From Actinomyces glycerinitolerans (GTDB lineage: Bacteria > Actinomycetota > Actinomycetes > Actinomycetales > Actinomycetaceae), in contig NZ_FQTT01000010.1 in the NCBI RefSeq assembly GCF_900098745.1, forward strand, positions 326,567 through 390,566: a stretch of DNA of 64,000 nucleotides, given 5' to 3'. The notes under the pieces are model-generated. The model had not been told where the DNA came from. It did not search any database and saw nothing but the letters and a program-made list of their open reading frames with translations. A program made the translations under genes and the position numbers. Shown here piece after piece: positions 52,443 to 64,000 of the stretch. The stretch's first letter is position 1; every line of letters starts with the position of its first letter.

Positions 52443-53746
52443 GACAGGGCCTTTCGCCAGAAGAATGAGTACTCGGGTGAGGACCACCGCGCCCGGTAAA
52501 CGACCACCGAGACGGCGATCAAGGCAAGGTCGACCAGCGCGGTCGCGGCGAAGGACGCGGCCAGGCCGCCCACCAGTGTGAACGCCATGAGTGCTGCCAG
52601 CAGGTGCGCGCCGGACAGGGCCAGTGCCAGTGCCGGGTCCCCGGCGTGGTCGATCTCGTATGCGAGCAGGGTCAGCACCGCCAGCAGCGCCGAGCCGAGC
52701 GCGACGGCCAGAGCATCGGCCACGGATGCCGGGTCGACCAGGGCGATGACCACCACTACCGCCACCACCCCGAGGGCCGCCACGATCCCAGCGCGCACGA
52801 GCGCGCGATCCAGCAGCCTGGTTAGGTAGCGGCTGCGGTCACGCAGGGAGTCAATGCTTACCGACTCCAGCCCCCGGTGGAAGTCGGTTAGCGCGCCGGT
52901 CACCCTGGGGGTGGCGATCGCGAAGTAGAAGCTGTAGCCGAGGACCGCCGGCTGGAGACACAAGTAGGCCAGGGCGATGCGCCACTGCGTGCCCAGGGTC
53001 AGGAAGAGCAGGAGCTTGTCCGCCCACAGCACCCCGCCGAGAACGAGGCCGCGCCCCATGTCGACCACATACTCCCCAATGCGTACCGGGAGCGGGCGGA
53101 GCAGGCCGGCCAGGGCGGACCGCATCGGCACGACCTGGGTGAGGGTGGCCAGCAGCGGCGGCAGGTACCACGCCGTCGGAAGCAGCAGGACCGCGGCGGC
53201 GTAGGCAAGCCAGCCCAGCGCCCAGTGGCGCCGACGCCGCAACAGATCCGCCACCATGAGGGACTGCGCGAAAACCATGTTCTCCAGCAGCAGCAGGAAG
53301 TGCGCCGCGATCGTCAGCGCGGGCCAGTGCGTGGTCGCACCCACCAGTGCGCTGACGAGAAGCACCGGGACGACGGAGAAGGCCAGCACGGTCGGCCACA
53401 GCCGGGCGAACTGCCGGACGCACTGGCCGGGCTCGGTGTCTGCGACCGAGCCCATGAGCCGGTAGACGGGCCCGCAGGTGACCTGGCTGAGCCAGGGGAC
53501 GGCCACCGCAACGCTCACGATCAGGGAGGCAATGGGGACGCCGGCGACGGCGTGCCCCTCCATCCGGCGGATGGCCAGCGGATAGGACAGTCCCAGGAGA
53601 ATGGCGGGCGACATGGCCAGCAGCAGGGTCTTGACGACCCAAGTGGCCTTACATCTCAAGCGGGGTTCATCGGGGCCGGTCAGGGGCCTGATCCAGCCGG
53701 GAAGCGGAGACGCTTGTCGGCTAACGACAGGCACGTTCGCAGTCAT
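52436..53746 (-). CDS. pelG: PelG-like polysaccharide transporter
   Basis: 436 residues with about twelve hydrophobic segments, AAGGAAA 10 nt upstream. Segments such as VKTLLLAMSPAILLGLSYPL, LSQVTCGPVYRLMGSVADTE and LGTQWRIALAYLCLQPAVLG, and its coupling to pelF, identify it as the MATE-like inner-membrane exporter PelG. The protein would carry the growing polymer across the membrane. No PelD, PelE or full PelA is present in the window. Confidence 0.8.
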   Translation of the reverse strand: MTANVPVVSRQASPLPGWIRPLTGPDEPRLRCKATWVVKTLLLAMSPAILLGLSYPLAIRRMEGHAVAGVPIASLIVSVAVAVPWLSQVTCGPVYRLMGSVADTEPGQCVRQFARLWPTVLAFSVVPVLLVSALVGATTHWPALTIAAHFLLLLENMVFAQSLMVADLLRRRRHWALGWLAYAAAVLLLPTAWYLPPLLATLTQVVPMRSALAGLLRPLPVRIGEYVVDMGRGLVLGGVLWADKLLLFLTLGTQWRIALAYLCLQPAVLGYSFYFAIATPRVTGALTDFHRGLESVSIDSLRDRSRYLTRLLDRALVRAGIVAALGVVAVVVVIALVDPASVADALAVALGSALLAVLTLLAYEIDHAGDPALALALSGAHLLAALMAFTLVGGLAASFAATALVDLALIAVSVVVYRARWSSPEYSFFWRKALSW

Positions 53747-54001
53747 TAGAAGTATTTCCTTGGTGCGTGAGGCGGCACGCCGCGCCGGTGGAGCCCATCA
53801 ACGCATGCGTAGCCAAGTACTTGCGTGCTACTACCGCGCACACATTAGCCGAGAATGCGCTCGCCATTAATGAAATCCGGCAAGTACCACAAAGGTCACA
53901 TCGTTTTCACAGTCCCGCGATAACAAGCATCTTGCGACGCCCGTACCGGCGATCCGCGCACCGGCATGACCGACGTCCTCAACCTCGGCCACAGGCATGA
54001 A
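53747..54001. other. Intergenic region upstream of the Pel-like operon
   Basis: 255 bp between the pelG start and the clpC terminator. Relatively AT-rich for this genome around 53820-53940, so the pel promoter is probably here, but no clear -10/-35 pair or regulator site could be fixed. Confidence 0.4.
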
Positions 54002-54033
54002 GGCGGGGCCGTCCCCTGTGGGACGGCCCCGCC
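54002..54033 (-). terminator. Perfect GC hairpin downstream of clpC
   Basis: GGCGGGGCCGTCCC (54002-54015) and GGGACGGCCCCGCC (54020-54033) form a 14-bp perfect stem with a 4-nt loop, 139 bp past the clpC stop. No U-run; typical of actinobacterial terminators. Confidence 0.75.
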
Positions 54034-54171
54034 GCGTTGGTGGAGCGTGTCAGCGACTGCGCGCTAGCGCACCGGAGTCAGGTGCCCGGCCGGCCGGCGT
54101 GCCGGCGCGGGCCACTGTGCCGGGCCCCTGTGCAGGCGCGGCGGTGACGGGCGGTCACTCCGGGTCCGGGC

Positions 54172-56691
<2,520 letters not shown>

Positions 56692-57031
56692 CGCTGATTG
56701 CTCCTCGGCACGTGCGGTTGGTGATCGCGTTGCCCGGGTTCGGGCACTGCCCGGATTGGGGGAACGCGGGGCACGCGCTGATAAGGCTAACGGCGCGAGG
56801 CCGGCGCCGATGCCCCTGTTCGCAGTGGGCGTGAGCAGGGTTGAGTCGGGCCGACTCAGGAATAAGGGAGGGGCGGGCGCATGCAGACCCTCGTCGCAGG
56901 GGCCGGTCACCCCGGAATCCTCTCCCCTACGCGGGCGCAGCGAGCTCGCTCATACAGTCACACAGTCGTATAGGCTCGCTGCGTCCGTTACCGCTTGCTC
57001 GATTCACGTGCTGTACTCGATGGGAATCCAA

Positions 57032-57394
57032 ATGTCTGTCTACACCCGCAGTCTCATCGGCCCCTACGACGAGCTTATCCCCTTCCTCACAGACTCCATC
57101 GTCGGCCAGTCCATCTCCGCGTCGGAGGAGCCCTCCGCCGACGTCAGGACCGCCGCCGGGCGGGTGGCGGTGCGCGCCTTCGAGCGCTACTCCTGGACCG
57201 GGAGCAACCGCGTCGGCATGACGTTAACGGCCGTCGAGGACGGCGACGCCGTCCACGTCGTCGGTATCACCGTCGGCGGCAGCCAGGCACTCTTCATGAA
57301 GATCAATACTTTCGGGGAAGAAGCCTTCCTCGAAACCCTCGCCAGCGCCTGCACCGCGTGGGAGTCCAAACGTGGTGCTCTCCCCCAGCGCTGA
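57032..57394 (+). CDS. Small conserved protein, possibly DUF6054
   Basis: 120 residues; ATG 57032 preceded by GGGA, with an alternative in-frame ATG at 57020. MSVYTRSLIGPYDELIPFLT then RTAAGRVAVRAFERYSWTGS and GMTLTAVEDGDAVHVVGITV suggest a compact alpha/beta fold of repeated strand-helix units. No signal peptide or membrane segment. The pattern is reminiscent of the DUF6054 family, but I am not certain. Single-gene unit. Confidence 0.55.
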   Translation: MSVYTRSLIGPYDELIPFLTDSIVGQSISASEEPSADVRTAAGRVAVRAFERYSWTGSNRVGMTLTAVEDGDAVHVVGITVGGSQALFMKINTFGEEAFLETLASACTAWESKRGALPQR

Positions 57395-57493
57395 CGCCGG
57401 GCTGCCGTGCAAGGACCGAGCAGCAAGAGCGCGGGACGTGGCTGCTGGCGTCCCCGTGCATGGAAGTCGGGTCATCTACTACGCCACTTCGGG

Positions 57494-57566
57494 GTTAACA
57501 ACGCCAGTTAACGGTCTGCTGAAGGGCTCCGAGGCACACAGCAGAACGTTAAGTAGCGTTGTTAAC
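57494..57566. terminator. 27-bp-arm hairpin, word GTTAAC, between convergent genes
   Basis: GTTAACAACGC (57494-57504) pairs with GCGTTGTTAAC (57556-57566). The inner parts TTAACGGTCTGCT and AGCAGAACGTTAA also pair with one mismatch, giving ~27-bp arms and a 19-nt loop. A C/A-rich tract (57567-57620) follows. It lies between the convergent small gene and macro-domain gene, so termination in both directions is plausible. Confidence 0.6.
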
Positions 57567-57677
57567 GCCCAACCCGCGTTGCAGACACCCCACCCACCAC
57601 ACACCCGACCAACCCGACCGGCCTCATGTGCGTCAACGCCTGGCAGCTCTGGCGGGAGAGCCGCCGATCACCGCGCT

Positions 57678-58262
57678 TCAGGCATCCAGCGCCGCCTGGA
57701 AGGCCCGCAGCAGCCGGTCGGAGAAGAGCACGAAGCGCACCAGCTCCAGTTCGCGCGCCTGCTCCGCAGCGGCGTCGACGACGTCGGTTCCGCATACTTC
57801 CACGCCACTGGTCGTGTCGGCCCGGGCAGCGAGCGCGCGCGTCTCAGTCACGGCGGCGCGGGCGACGGCGTCGGCATCCCAGCCGTACACGCCCGCGGAG
57901 ATCGCCGGCATGGCCACACTGCGGCAGCCGAGTTCCTGGGCCAGTTCCAGGCTGGAGCGGAAGGCTGCGCGCAGCAGGGCGGGGTCGGTCTGGCCCGCAT
58001 GCCGGTTGGGTCCCACGGTGTGGATGACCCAGCGGGCGGGCAGGTCGAAGCCGGGGGTGGCCACGGCCTCCCCCACCGGCAGCCCATCGGGCAGGCTGGT
58101 GGCGCGCAGCTCGCGGCAGGCCTGGAGCAAGCGCGGCCCGGCGGCGCGGTGAATGGCGCCGTCCACACCCCCGCCTCCGAGCAGCCCGGAGTTGGCCGCG
58201 TTGACGATGGCGTCCACCTCCTGGGTGGTGATGTCTCCGCGTACCGCTTCTATCCGCATCAT
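57678..58262 (-). CDS. Macro-domain protein (ADP-ribose/O-acetyl-ADP-ribose hydrolase type)
   Basis: 194 residues from ATG 58262 (an adjacent ATG at 58259 is equally possible; GGGGGC upstream). [20 protein letters not shown] then [20 protein letters not shown] is the macro-domain signature including the Asn and the GGGGVD loop. [10 protein letters not shown] and [20 protein letters not shown] complete the ligand pocket. MacroD-type proteins remove ADP-ribose from proteins or hydrolyse O-acetyl-ADP-ribose. Stand-alone. Confidence 0.92.
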   Translation of the reverse strand: MMRIEAVRGDITTQEVDAIVNAANSGLLGGGGVDGAIHRAAGPRLLQACRELRATSLPDGLPVGEAVATPGFDLPARWVIHTVGPNRHAGQTDPALLRAAFRSSLELAQELGCRSVAMPAISAGVYGWDADAVARAAVTETRALAARADTTSGVEVCGTDVVDAAAEQARELELVRFVLFSDRLLRAFQAALDA

Positions 58263-58321
58263 GCCCCCATTGTGGCAGCCGCATCGACCGTCGGGCGCGC
58301 ATCCCGCAGGCGACGTAGGCG

Positions 58322-60355
58322 CTACTTGGCGAGCTGGCTGGCGACCTCGAAGCCGTCCCAGATCGCGTACATGATGTTGGCGCATCGGCGGGCGTCACCC
58401 ACCACGTGGTAGGGGATGCCGGCGGCCTTCACCTCGGTCTCCAGTTCGTGGCGCGGGGTGCAGCCGATCGCGGTGACCACCGTCTGCGCCGGGACCAGGC
58501 GCTGTTCGCCGTCGACACTGACCAGCAGGCCGGCGTCGGTCACGCGCTCGGCGCGGGCGTCGGTGAGCACCTCGACCCCGCGGTAGGGGACCAGGTCGTG
58601 AAGCATGGCGTGGTTGGCCATGCACAGCGGGGCGTTCTTCTCCAGCACGTCCGACAGCGCCTCCACGATCGTGACCTCGACGCCGCGCTCGCGCAGCGAG
58701 ATCGCCAGTTCACAGCCGGTCAGGCCGCCACCGATGATGACGACCTGCTTGCCGAGGGCGTCCTGGTCGAGCAGGGCGTCGGTGGCCTCAACCACGGGCA
58801 CGCCTTCACCGAGGTCCAGCAGCCGCGGGTTGGAGCCGGTCGCGATGAGCACGTGGTCGGCTCCGGAGGCGCGGATGACGGCGGCATCCACGGGCGAGTT
58901 CAGGTGCACTTCGACCCCGAGGTCCTCCAGCTGGCGCTCGTACCAGGCGATGAGGGCGAGGTCGTCCTCCTTGAACGACGGCTGCCCGCCGGCGATGACC
59001 ACGCCGCCGAGGCGGTCGGAGGCCTCGTACAGCACCGGGGTATGGCCGCGTTCGGCCAGTACCCGGGCCGCCTCCATGCCGGCTACGCCGCCGCCCACGA
59101 TCAGCACGCGCATGCGGGTGCGGTCGTTGGCCTGCGGCAGCGGGCGTTCGGTCTCCCGGGCCGCCAGCGGGTTGACGGCGCAGCGCAGCGACGAGTAGTG
59201 CTCGATGCGGCCGATGCAGCCCTCCTGGCAGGAGATGCAGGGGCGCACCAGGTCGCGCCGGCCCCGCTGCAGCTTGTTGACGATCTCCGGGTCCGCGAGC
59301 GTCGGGCGGGCTAGGGAGATCAGGGTGGCGGTACCGTCGGCGGTGGCCGCGGCCGCGAGCTCCGGATCATCCATGCGGCCGGCGACGATCAGCGGGATGT
59401 CGGGGCAGGCCTCGTGCAATTGACGCGCATAGGGGACGTACAGGCCCTTGGCCTGGTACATCGGCGGGTGGCTCCAGTACCAGGAGTCGTAGGAGCCGAC
59501 GTCGACGTCGAGCGCCTCATACCCGTAGGACACGAGCAGGCGGGCCGCCTCGATGCCCTCGTCGATGTCCCGGCCCACCTCGGCAAAGCGCTCCCCCGGC
59601 ATGGCGCCCACACCGAAGGCCTTGATCATGGACTTCGGGGAGAAGCGCAGCTGCACGGGGAAGTCGTCGCCGGCGCCGGCGTGAATCGCCTCGACCACCT
59701 CGCGCGCGAAGCGCAACCGGTTCTCCAGGGAGCCGCCGTATTCGTCGGTGCGGTGGTTGAAGAAGGAGATGGCGAATTGGTCGAGCAGGTAGCCCTCGTG
59801 GACGGCGTGCACCTGAATGCCGTCGAATCCCGCCTCGCGCGCCACCGCTCCGGTAATACGGAATTGCTCGACGACGCCCTGAATCTCTTCCACCGTCATC
59901 TCGCGGCAGGTGATGGAGGGGTCCCAGCGGTAGGGGATCGCCGACGGAGCGACCGGCGTGCGGCCACCGAGGATCGCCTTGGTGATCACGCGGCCGAAGC
60001 CGGCCCCGGCTTGAAGGACGATCTTGGCGTCGTAGCCGTGTACGCGTTCGGTCAGGTCGCGGCTGGTGGTCATGAATAGACCGGGGGACTGCGTCGGGTT
60101 GGGGATCAGGCCCGGCGGGACGCCGTCGGCGGGATTGGTCACCTGGCACACGCCGGTGATGATCAACCCGATGCCGCCGCGCGCCCGCGTCGTATAGAAC
60201 TCAATGGCCCGCTGGTTCCAACCGCCCTCGGCGGTGGAGAATCCCAACGGACCCATCGGCCCCATGGCGTAATGGTTCTTGACCTCGATGCTGCCCACAC
60301 GGGTGGGTTCGAATAACTCCGCGTGCGGTAATTCGGTTTGTAGGGACGTGGACAT
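58322..60355 (-). CDS. Old-yellow-enzyme/2,4-dienoyl-CoA reductase-like Fe-S flavoprotein
   Basis: 677 residues from ATG 60355 (AAGGAGG 7 nt upstream). An N-terminal FMN TIM barrel ([40 protein letters not shown] then [18 protein letters not shown]) is followed by a 4Fe-4S site ([14 protein letters not shown] and LRCAVNP) and two Rossmann FAD/NAD(P)H domains ([40 protein letters not shown]). This is the layout of enoate reductase and 2,4-dienoyl-CoA reductase. HEGYLLDQF supplies substrate-binding residues. Substrate unknown; single-gene unit with its own promoter region. Confidence 0.9.
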   Translation of the reverse strand: MSTSLQTELPHAELFEPTRVGSIEVKNHYAMGPMGPLGFSTAEGGWNQRAIEFYTTRARGGIGLIITGVCQVTNPADGVPPGLIPNPTQSPGLFMTTSRDLTERVHGYDAKIVLQAGAGFGRVITKAILGGRTPVAPSAIPYRWDPSITCREMTVEEIQGVVEQFRITGAVAREAGFDGIQVHAVHEGYLLDQFAISFFNHRTDEYGGSLENRLRFAREVVEAIHAGAGDDFPVQLRFSPKSMIKAFGVGAMPGERFAEVGRDIDEGIEAARLLVSYGYEALDVDVGSYDSWYWSHPPMYQAKGLYVPYARQLHEACPDIPLIVAGRMDDPELAAAATADGTATLISLARPTLADPEIVNKLQRGRRDLVRPCISCQEGCIGRIEHYSSLRCAVNPLAARETERPLPQANDRTRMRVLIVGGGVAGMEAARVLAERGHTPVLYEASDRLGGVVIAGGQPSFKEDDLALIAWYERQLEDLGVEVHLNSPVDAAVIRASGADHVLIATGSNPRLLDLGEGVPVVEATDALLDQDALGKQVVIIGGGLTGCELAISLRERGVEVTIVEALSDVLEKNAPLCMANHAMLHDLVPYRGVEVLTDARAERVTDAGLLVSVDGEQRLVPAQTVVTAIGCTPRHELETEVKAAGIPYHVVGDARRCANIMYAIWDGFEVASQLAK

Positions 60356-60740
60356 ACCGGTTCCTCCTTGAACTCGGCGCATCCGAAATGCGGCGTGATA
60401 ACAATCGTAACACCCGCTATTAGGCGAGAACCAGGGATAAGGAGCAGGGGCGCCGCCGCCGTTCGCGACGATCGCAGGATCTTCCGGAATATGATCCCCG
60501 CGAGCCCACCGGAATACCCGGAATAGGCGAGCCTTTACTTGCCATACAGTGAGCTTCGAGATACTTGGAACGTTGAGGCTGCGGGACGGGGCCGTCGAGG
60601 ACGCCCACCGAGGCGGCGTCCCGGCGGGCCGGCCTTCATCCCGCGGTTTGGAGGCTCTTGCGGTTTGGGGGGTTGGTGAGTGTTGTGGGTTGGGTGCTGG
60701 TGGGTGTGGGGTGTGTGCCCGGGTGTGCTGGTGGGGCGGA

Positions 60741-60862
60741 ATGTCCAAATTCGGCACAAAGACCGTCGGCGACCGCTGGGGTCGTTTCTGAAACCGCATG
60801 ATTCCAACGTTCTGCCTGTGGCTGTCTGCGACGTCGGAGCCGTTTGTGCCGATCCTGGACAC
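60741..60862 (-). repeat. E-family dispersed element, copy E3
   Basis: Left arm TGTCCAAATTCGGCACAAAG (from 60742) mirrors right arm GTTTGTGCCGATCCTGGACA (to 60861). The core AACCGCATGATTCCAACG (60792-60809) is identical to E2. GACC...GGTCGTTTCTGA precedes the core, as in E2. It lies in the 961-bp gap between the flavoprotein and the SdpI-like gene. Confidence 0.65.
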
Positions 60863-60924
60863 TTTGGGCCACCGCACACGGGATTCGCCGCCAACGGCGG
60901 GCCGCGGACGGACGGGCCCCCTAC

Positions 60925-61140
60925 TTGGACCGTGTTCCCCCCGTTGGACCGCCTGAGACGGCGTCTAGGGCGGTCCAAGCAGAGCTGGGCGGTCCAAGTA
61001 GAGCCTGCGCGGGTCGGCCGACCGAACCGCAAACAACCACACACCCCAGACACCACCTCACCCCCACCACCTCACCCCCGAACCGGAAGAGCCGGTTTGG
61101 ACCCCGTCCCTCAGTTTGGACCCCGATTCTCAGTTGGACC
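60925..61140. repeat. Cluster of seven TTGGACC/GGTCCAA words with C/A tract
   Basis: TTGGACC at 60925, 60944, 61097, 61116 and 61134; GGTCCAA at 60972 and 60991. TTGGACCGCC and GGCGGTCCAA form a 10-bp inverted pair. Between the third and fifth words runs a C/A-rich tract (61028-61080). Another such tract, on the opposite strand, lies at 60655-60720 beside E3. No gene is present from 60356 to 61316. Confidence 0.7.
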
Positions 61141-61316
61141 GTCTGAGAGCGCCCAGGAAGCGACCCAAACCGGCGCGAGACCTTCACCGCCGAGGCCGTC
61201 AACGAACGTCCAGAACACCTTCAAGGCATCACCCTCGAGACTCCTAAACCTCACCATCAACCGCCATCAGTTGGCGTCACAGTCGTGCGAGATGGTAGCC
61301 GACGCCGACGTTTGCC

Positions 61317-61739
61317 TCAGTTACTGTAGTGAACATCGGAGATGCCTCGACTCTCTCCGTGATGTTCTTTTTGCCTGCTGGCATTCGCCGCGGTGTAACT
61401 CATATAAACCAAACCCAGAAGAGCTTGAACCGTGATGATAGCCAATGGCACTAATATGGAGACGATATCCGACAGTATCGCCTGAGCGATAAAGAGCAGT
61501 GCGGAATCAAATCCTACGCCACCCATCAGCAATGTCGAAAAGGCGCACCTTGCCTGAATCCTGTACCAATCTTCTTCGGAGCGAAAGGCGCCAGGAGAGC
61601 GCACACCGGCGAACGAGTTAGGCTTCAGGGTACCGTGCCTCATCTTGAGGCCGACGATTGTGAGCACAACTCCGCACGCGGCCATTACGACCGCAAGTAT
61701 GATGCTCGCTAACGATTCGGACATCTCCGCACCAGTCAC
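61317..61739 (-). CDS. SdpI/YhfL-family small membrane protein
   Basis: 140 residues from a GTG at 61739 (an ATG at 61724 is an alternative). Three or four membrane segments (~8-28 ASIILAVVMAACGVVLTIVG; ~65-85; ~92-112). KPNSFAGVRSPGAFRSEEDW then YRIQAR matches the SdpI-family motif (G.R.p.t..sEe.W...nR). Known: SdpI confers immunity to the SdpC killing factor in Bacillus, but most family members have unknown roles. The distal tail is polar. Stand-alone. Confidence 0.75.
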   Translation of the reverse strand: MTGAEMSESLASIILAVVMAACGVVLTIVGLKMRHGTLKPNSFAGVRSPGAFRSEEDWYRIQARCAFSTLLMGGVGFDSALLFIAQAILSDIVSILVPLAIITVQALLGLVYMSYTAANASRQKEHHGESRGISDVHYSN

Positions 61740-61911
61740 TTCTCAAGGATCCGCCGACCGTGGCGCTTGTTACAGTATCGTGTCTACCTCTTCCTCGCGT
61801 CAAGACTTCGACGGGACTCGCCGCGAGCTCCGGCAGAGGCGTGAACACGCAGGCCGGCCCGGCGACATCTCAGATGTGCGCAGGGCTCGAGCAGCTTCTT
61901 CTACGCCTTGG

Positions 61912-62637
61912 TCAATGCTGACGGCTCTTGATGGGGCTGACACTGCGAAAGCCGTCAATGTCAACAAGCACGACGACGGCGCTGGCCAGCAGGCCGCCGG
62001 CCGCCGCCCAGCGGCCGGTCGGGCCTGCGCCGTCGGCATCGTCGTCGGCTCCCGCCGCGAGCCGAGCCGTGAAGGTGCCGTCCGAACGGATGGTCACCGC
62101 GGCCTCACCGAAACGCAGGGGGCGGTGAGCCAGGGGGAACCAGGCCTTGTAGACGGACTCCTTAATGCTGAACAGCAGCCGGTCCCCGGCGACGTCCGGG
62201 AGCGCCTCGACCAGCTCGCGGACGTTCTCGCGCTCCGCCGGCGAGGCGATCCGTGCCAGTACCCCGCCCGCGAGCGACCGGTTCGGTTCGGCGTCAATGC
62301 CGAGCGCAGCCACCTGGCTGGTGCGGGCCACCGCCGCCGCCCGATAGCCGCGGCAATGGGTCAGAGAGCCGACGACGCCGTCGGGCCAGGCGGGCTCCCC
62401 CATCGGCCCCGGCACCATCGCCGGACGTTCCAGCCCCAGCTCGGCCAGCGCCCGCCCGGCCAGGTGGCGGACGGTCGTGAACTCGGCGCGGCGGCGGGAC
62501 GAGGCTCCCGCGATATGGGCGCGCTCCGCAGGCAGCAGCGAGGCGTCGACGTCGCCGAATGCCTCGGCAACGATCACCGACGGCGGGGCCAGCCCCGCCA
62601 GTAGGGGCGTCTGAGTCATTCGCGCCGCCGCGGGCAT
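61912..62637 (-). CDS. 4'-Phosphopantetheinyl transferase (Sfp/EntD type)
   Basis: 241 residues, overlapping dtd by 1 nt (ATGA). VGSLTHCRGYRAAAVARTSQ, AALGIDAEPNRSL (Asp/Glu metal ligands) and LFSIKESVYKAWFPLAHRPL (the K/RES.yKa motif) are the three classic blocks. It attaches phosphopantetheine from CoA to carrier proteins. Last gene of the DUF2516-dtd operon, with no NRPS/PKS or acyl-carrier gene in the window. Confidence 0.93.
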   Translation of the reverse strand: MPAAARMTQTPLLAGLAPPSVIVAEAFGDVDASLLPAERAHIAGASSRRRAEFTTVRHLAGRALAELGLERPAMVPGPMGEPAWPDGVVGSLTHCRGYRAAAVARTSQVAALGIDAEPNRSLAGGVLARIASPAERENVRELVEALPDVAGDRLLFSIKESVYKAWFPLAHRPLRFGEAAVTIRSDGTFTARLAAGADDDADGAGPTGRWAAAGGLLASAVVVLVDIDGFRSVSPIKSRQH

Positions 62638-63092
62638 CAGGCCTCGACGAGGATGGTGACCGGGCCGTCCAGTTCGGCGTCGATGTCCATGTGGGCGCCG
62701 AAGCTGCCGGTTGCCACCTCCAGGCCGCGCCGGCGCAGGTCGGCGACTACCGCATCCACCAGTGGTTCGGCCACCTCGCCCGGAGCCGCGCCGTTCCAGG
62801 AGGGGCGCCGCCCCTTGCGCACGTCGGCGTACAGCGTGAATTGGGAGACGACCAGCACCGGCGCCCCCAGGTCGGTGACCGAGACCTCCCGACCCGGTGC
62901 GCCACCGTCGTCGCCGGGGCCGTCGAAGAGCCGCAACTCGGCGATCTTGCGGGCCACCGTGGCGACCTGCGCGGCGCCGTCGTCGTGAGTGACGCCCACC
63001 AGGGCGAGCAGCCCGGGACGGTCAATGGCGCCGACGACCGCGCCATCCACGCGCACCGCCGCCCGGTTTACGCGCTGCAGGACGGCGCGCAT
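62637..63092 (-). CDS. dtd: D-aminoacyl-tRNA deacylase
   Basis: 151 residues, full length. [20 protein letters not shown], the [17 protein letters not shown] block with catalytic SQFTL, and the [20 protein letters not shown] region with the Gly-cisPro/NxGP-equivalent segment identify DTD. It removes D-amino acids (and Gly) from mischarged tRNA. Coupled by ATGA overlaps on both sides. Confidence 0.95.
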   Translation of the reverse strand: MRAVLQRVNRAAVRVDGAVVGAIDRPGLLALVGVTHDDGAAQVATVARKIAELRLFDGPGDDGGAPGREVSVTDLGAPVLVVSQFTLYADVRKGRRPSWNGAAPGEVAEPLVDAVVADLRRRGLEVATGSFGAHMDIDAELDGPVTILVEA

Positions 63093-63478
63093 CAGCGGCC
63101 GGGAGTCCAGTCGCGCGGACCGCGGCCGCCCTGGCCACCTTCATGCCCGGGGAAGCGGATCGAGGAGCGCACGCGCACCGGCGAGTAATACTGCAGGGCG
63201 GGGCGGACGTCGGCCAGGTAGACGGCGTTGGTGACCACGCCGAGCAGGCCCAGCATCGAGGATGGCCCCATCAGCAGGACCACGACGACCCCGGCGGCAT
63301 TGACGGCGAGCCAGAAGCCCTTGGTGCGTTTGCCGGCCGCGATGAAATGCGAGGGGTCGCGGGTGAGGGTGTCGATGAGCGCCCAGACGCCCAGGCCCAC
63401 GGCGGTGATCTGCGCGAATCGCCAGATCAGGCCGACGGCCAGTGACAGGTAGGCGGCGACGAGTCCCAGAATGTGCAC
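63092..63478 (-). CDS. DUF2516 family membrane protein
   Basis: 128 residues from GTG 63478; longer in-frame readings reach 63658 but cross GC-skewed non-coding DNA. Three membrane segments ([54 protein letters not shown]) followed by [19 protein letters not shown] and a basic glycine-rich tail. Known only as an actinobacterial family of unknown function, commonly found with dtd. First gene of the operon. Confidence 0.8.
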   Translation of the reverse strand: MHILGLVAAYLSLAVGLIWRFAQITAVGLGVWALIDTLTRDPSHFIAAGKRTKGFWLAVNAAGVVVVLLMGPSSMLGLLGVVTNAVYLADVRPALQYYSPVRVRSSIRFPGHEGGQGGRGPRDWTPGR

Positions 63479-63765
63479 GTTTCCACTGTAGTCGCCGCCC
63501 TGCCGCGCCGCGAGCGCCGTCATCCCTGGGCGAAGCCCGCCACAGCGGGGAATAACGAACGTGTCGGCGCGCCCCAACGTCCGGCTGGCCGAGTCCGCAT
63601 GCGCTGGCACGCGGCTCGCCCCATCCGCATTACCGCAGCGTGATATGATGCCAATCACATATCCGCGTTCCTGAGGCGATTCATCCCCTGCGCCCAGGCG
63701 AAACCTACCGGAACCACCCGCCCAACACCCGCTCCATCAACATCACAGCCGATCCGGGAGACCCC
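63479..63765. promoter_or_regulatory. Divergent intergenic region before the sugar permease
   Basis: 287 bp between divergent DUF2516 and permease genes, so it should hold both promoters. Around 63640-63662 the sequence GTGATATGATGCCAATCAC has 5-bp inverted ends and could be a LacI- or GntR-type operator for sugar control. A CGGGAG ribosome site (63755-63760) precedes the permease start by 5 nt. Confidence 0.4.
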
Positions 63766-64000
63766 ATGACGGCCCGAACTAAAGCCCGACCACCCGACTC
63801 CAGCACCTCAAAGATCCTTTATCCGGGCGCCACCATGCTCCTCGTTGCGGTCATCGGCTGCTTCACGGCCTGGGGCATCGCCGCAGACCTGACCACCCCC
63901 ATGGTCTCCGGCTTCAAGCGCATCTTCGACATGTCCTCCTTCCAGGCTTCTCTGGTGCAGATGGCCTACTACGGCGCCTACTTCCTGCTGGCCATCCCCG
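63766..64000 (+). CDS. FucP-like sugar:H+ symporter (MFS), 5' part only
   Basis: The first 78 codons are in the window; the gene runs off the right edge. After a polar start, LLVAVIGCFTAWGIAADLTT is transmembrane helix 1 with the FucP-type pattern, followed by GFKRIFDMSSFQASLVQMAY then YGAYFLLAIP, closely resembling helix 2 of L-fucose permease (SA.VQ.afYggYfl.aiP). Likely a proton-coupled fucose, glucose or galactose importer. Sugar specificity cannot be read from this piece. Confidence 0.8.
   Translation, partial: MTARTKARPPDSSTSKILYPGATMLLVAVIGCFTAWGIAADLTTPMVSGFKRIFDMSSFQASLVQMAYYGAYFLLAIP

Overview
The window is high-GC DNA from an actinobacterium, most likely an Actinomyces or close relative (Actinomycetaceae). 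The grounds are the gene content (dacB next to a DUF2342-type zinc protease and hpt, DUF2516-dtd, DUF6571 proteins), frequent GTG starts, and ATGA stop/start overlaps within operons. The first 19.2 kb is an accessory defence region. The rest is mostly chromosomal housekeeping and cell-envelope genes, separated by intergenic DNA unusually rich in palindromes and dispersed repeats.

Defence region (1-19.2 kb). A divergent partial gene with two CARF-like halves (1-1920, minus) faces a six-gene plus-strand operon (2106-12901). The operon encodes Cas10 with an intact GGDD, a Cas7-Cas5 fusion, a double-Cas7 protein, a Csx19-like small protein, and two diverged proteins of the large Cas7-with-insertion type (TIGR03986-like). 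This is a type III-D effector closest to the III-Dv architecture, with the last subunit duplicated. A lone VapB-like antitoxin follows. Next come cas2 and an RT-Cas1 fusion on the minus strand, which imply spacer capture from RNA. Then come a complete MazEF pair, an 8-repeat CRISPR array (17334-17875) and cas6 (18416-19222). The array is probably transcribed leftward: its degenerate repeat is at the left end, and only the minus-strand repeat gives a 14-nt palindrome followed by an 8-nt ATTAAGAC handle.

Housekeeping blocks. 19.2-23.3 kb: hpt, zinc protease, dacB and divergent ppa; the tilS gene often found beside hpt is not there. 23.3-28.8 kb: a secreted NlpC/P60 hydrolase divergent from metY-metX and an alpha/beta hydrolase. 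29.1-31.9 kb: an LPG-synthase-like membrane protein and a membrane-anchored esterase. 32.1-38.9 kb: a RAMA-domain protein, a DUF58-transglutaminase fusion with its MoxR ATPase, and a MauE/DoxX-like membrane protein.

Surface and metabolic blocks. 38.9-45.9 kb: an unusual minus-strand operon of a small acidic protein, a DUF6571 protein, three tandem paralogous lipoproteins, and a fourth lipoprotein fused to a second DUF6571 domain. 46.3-49.1 kb: ppdK. 49.5-53.7 kb: a partial Pel polysaccharide operon (pelG, pelF, glycoside hydrolase). 54.2-56.7 kb: clpC. 57.0-60.4 kb: a small unknown gene, a macro-domain protein and an Fe-S/FMN/FAD old-yellow-enzyme family reductase. 61.3-63.5 kb: an SdpI-like protein and the operon DUF2516-dtd-phosphopantetheinyl transferase. 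The window ends inside a FucP-like sugar permease.

Three repeat classes stand out between genes. One is a family of three ~125-bp elements with a nearly invariant 18-nt core. Another is three copies of a 57-bp perfect or near-perfect hairpin. The third is a set of palindromic loci, each built from its own short word repeated in both orientations and usually flanked by a C/A-rich tract. All similarity statements come from reading the sequence and from memory of the families; no searches were run.
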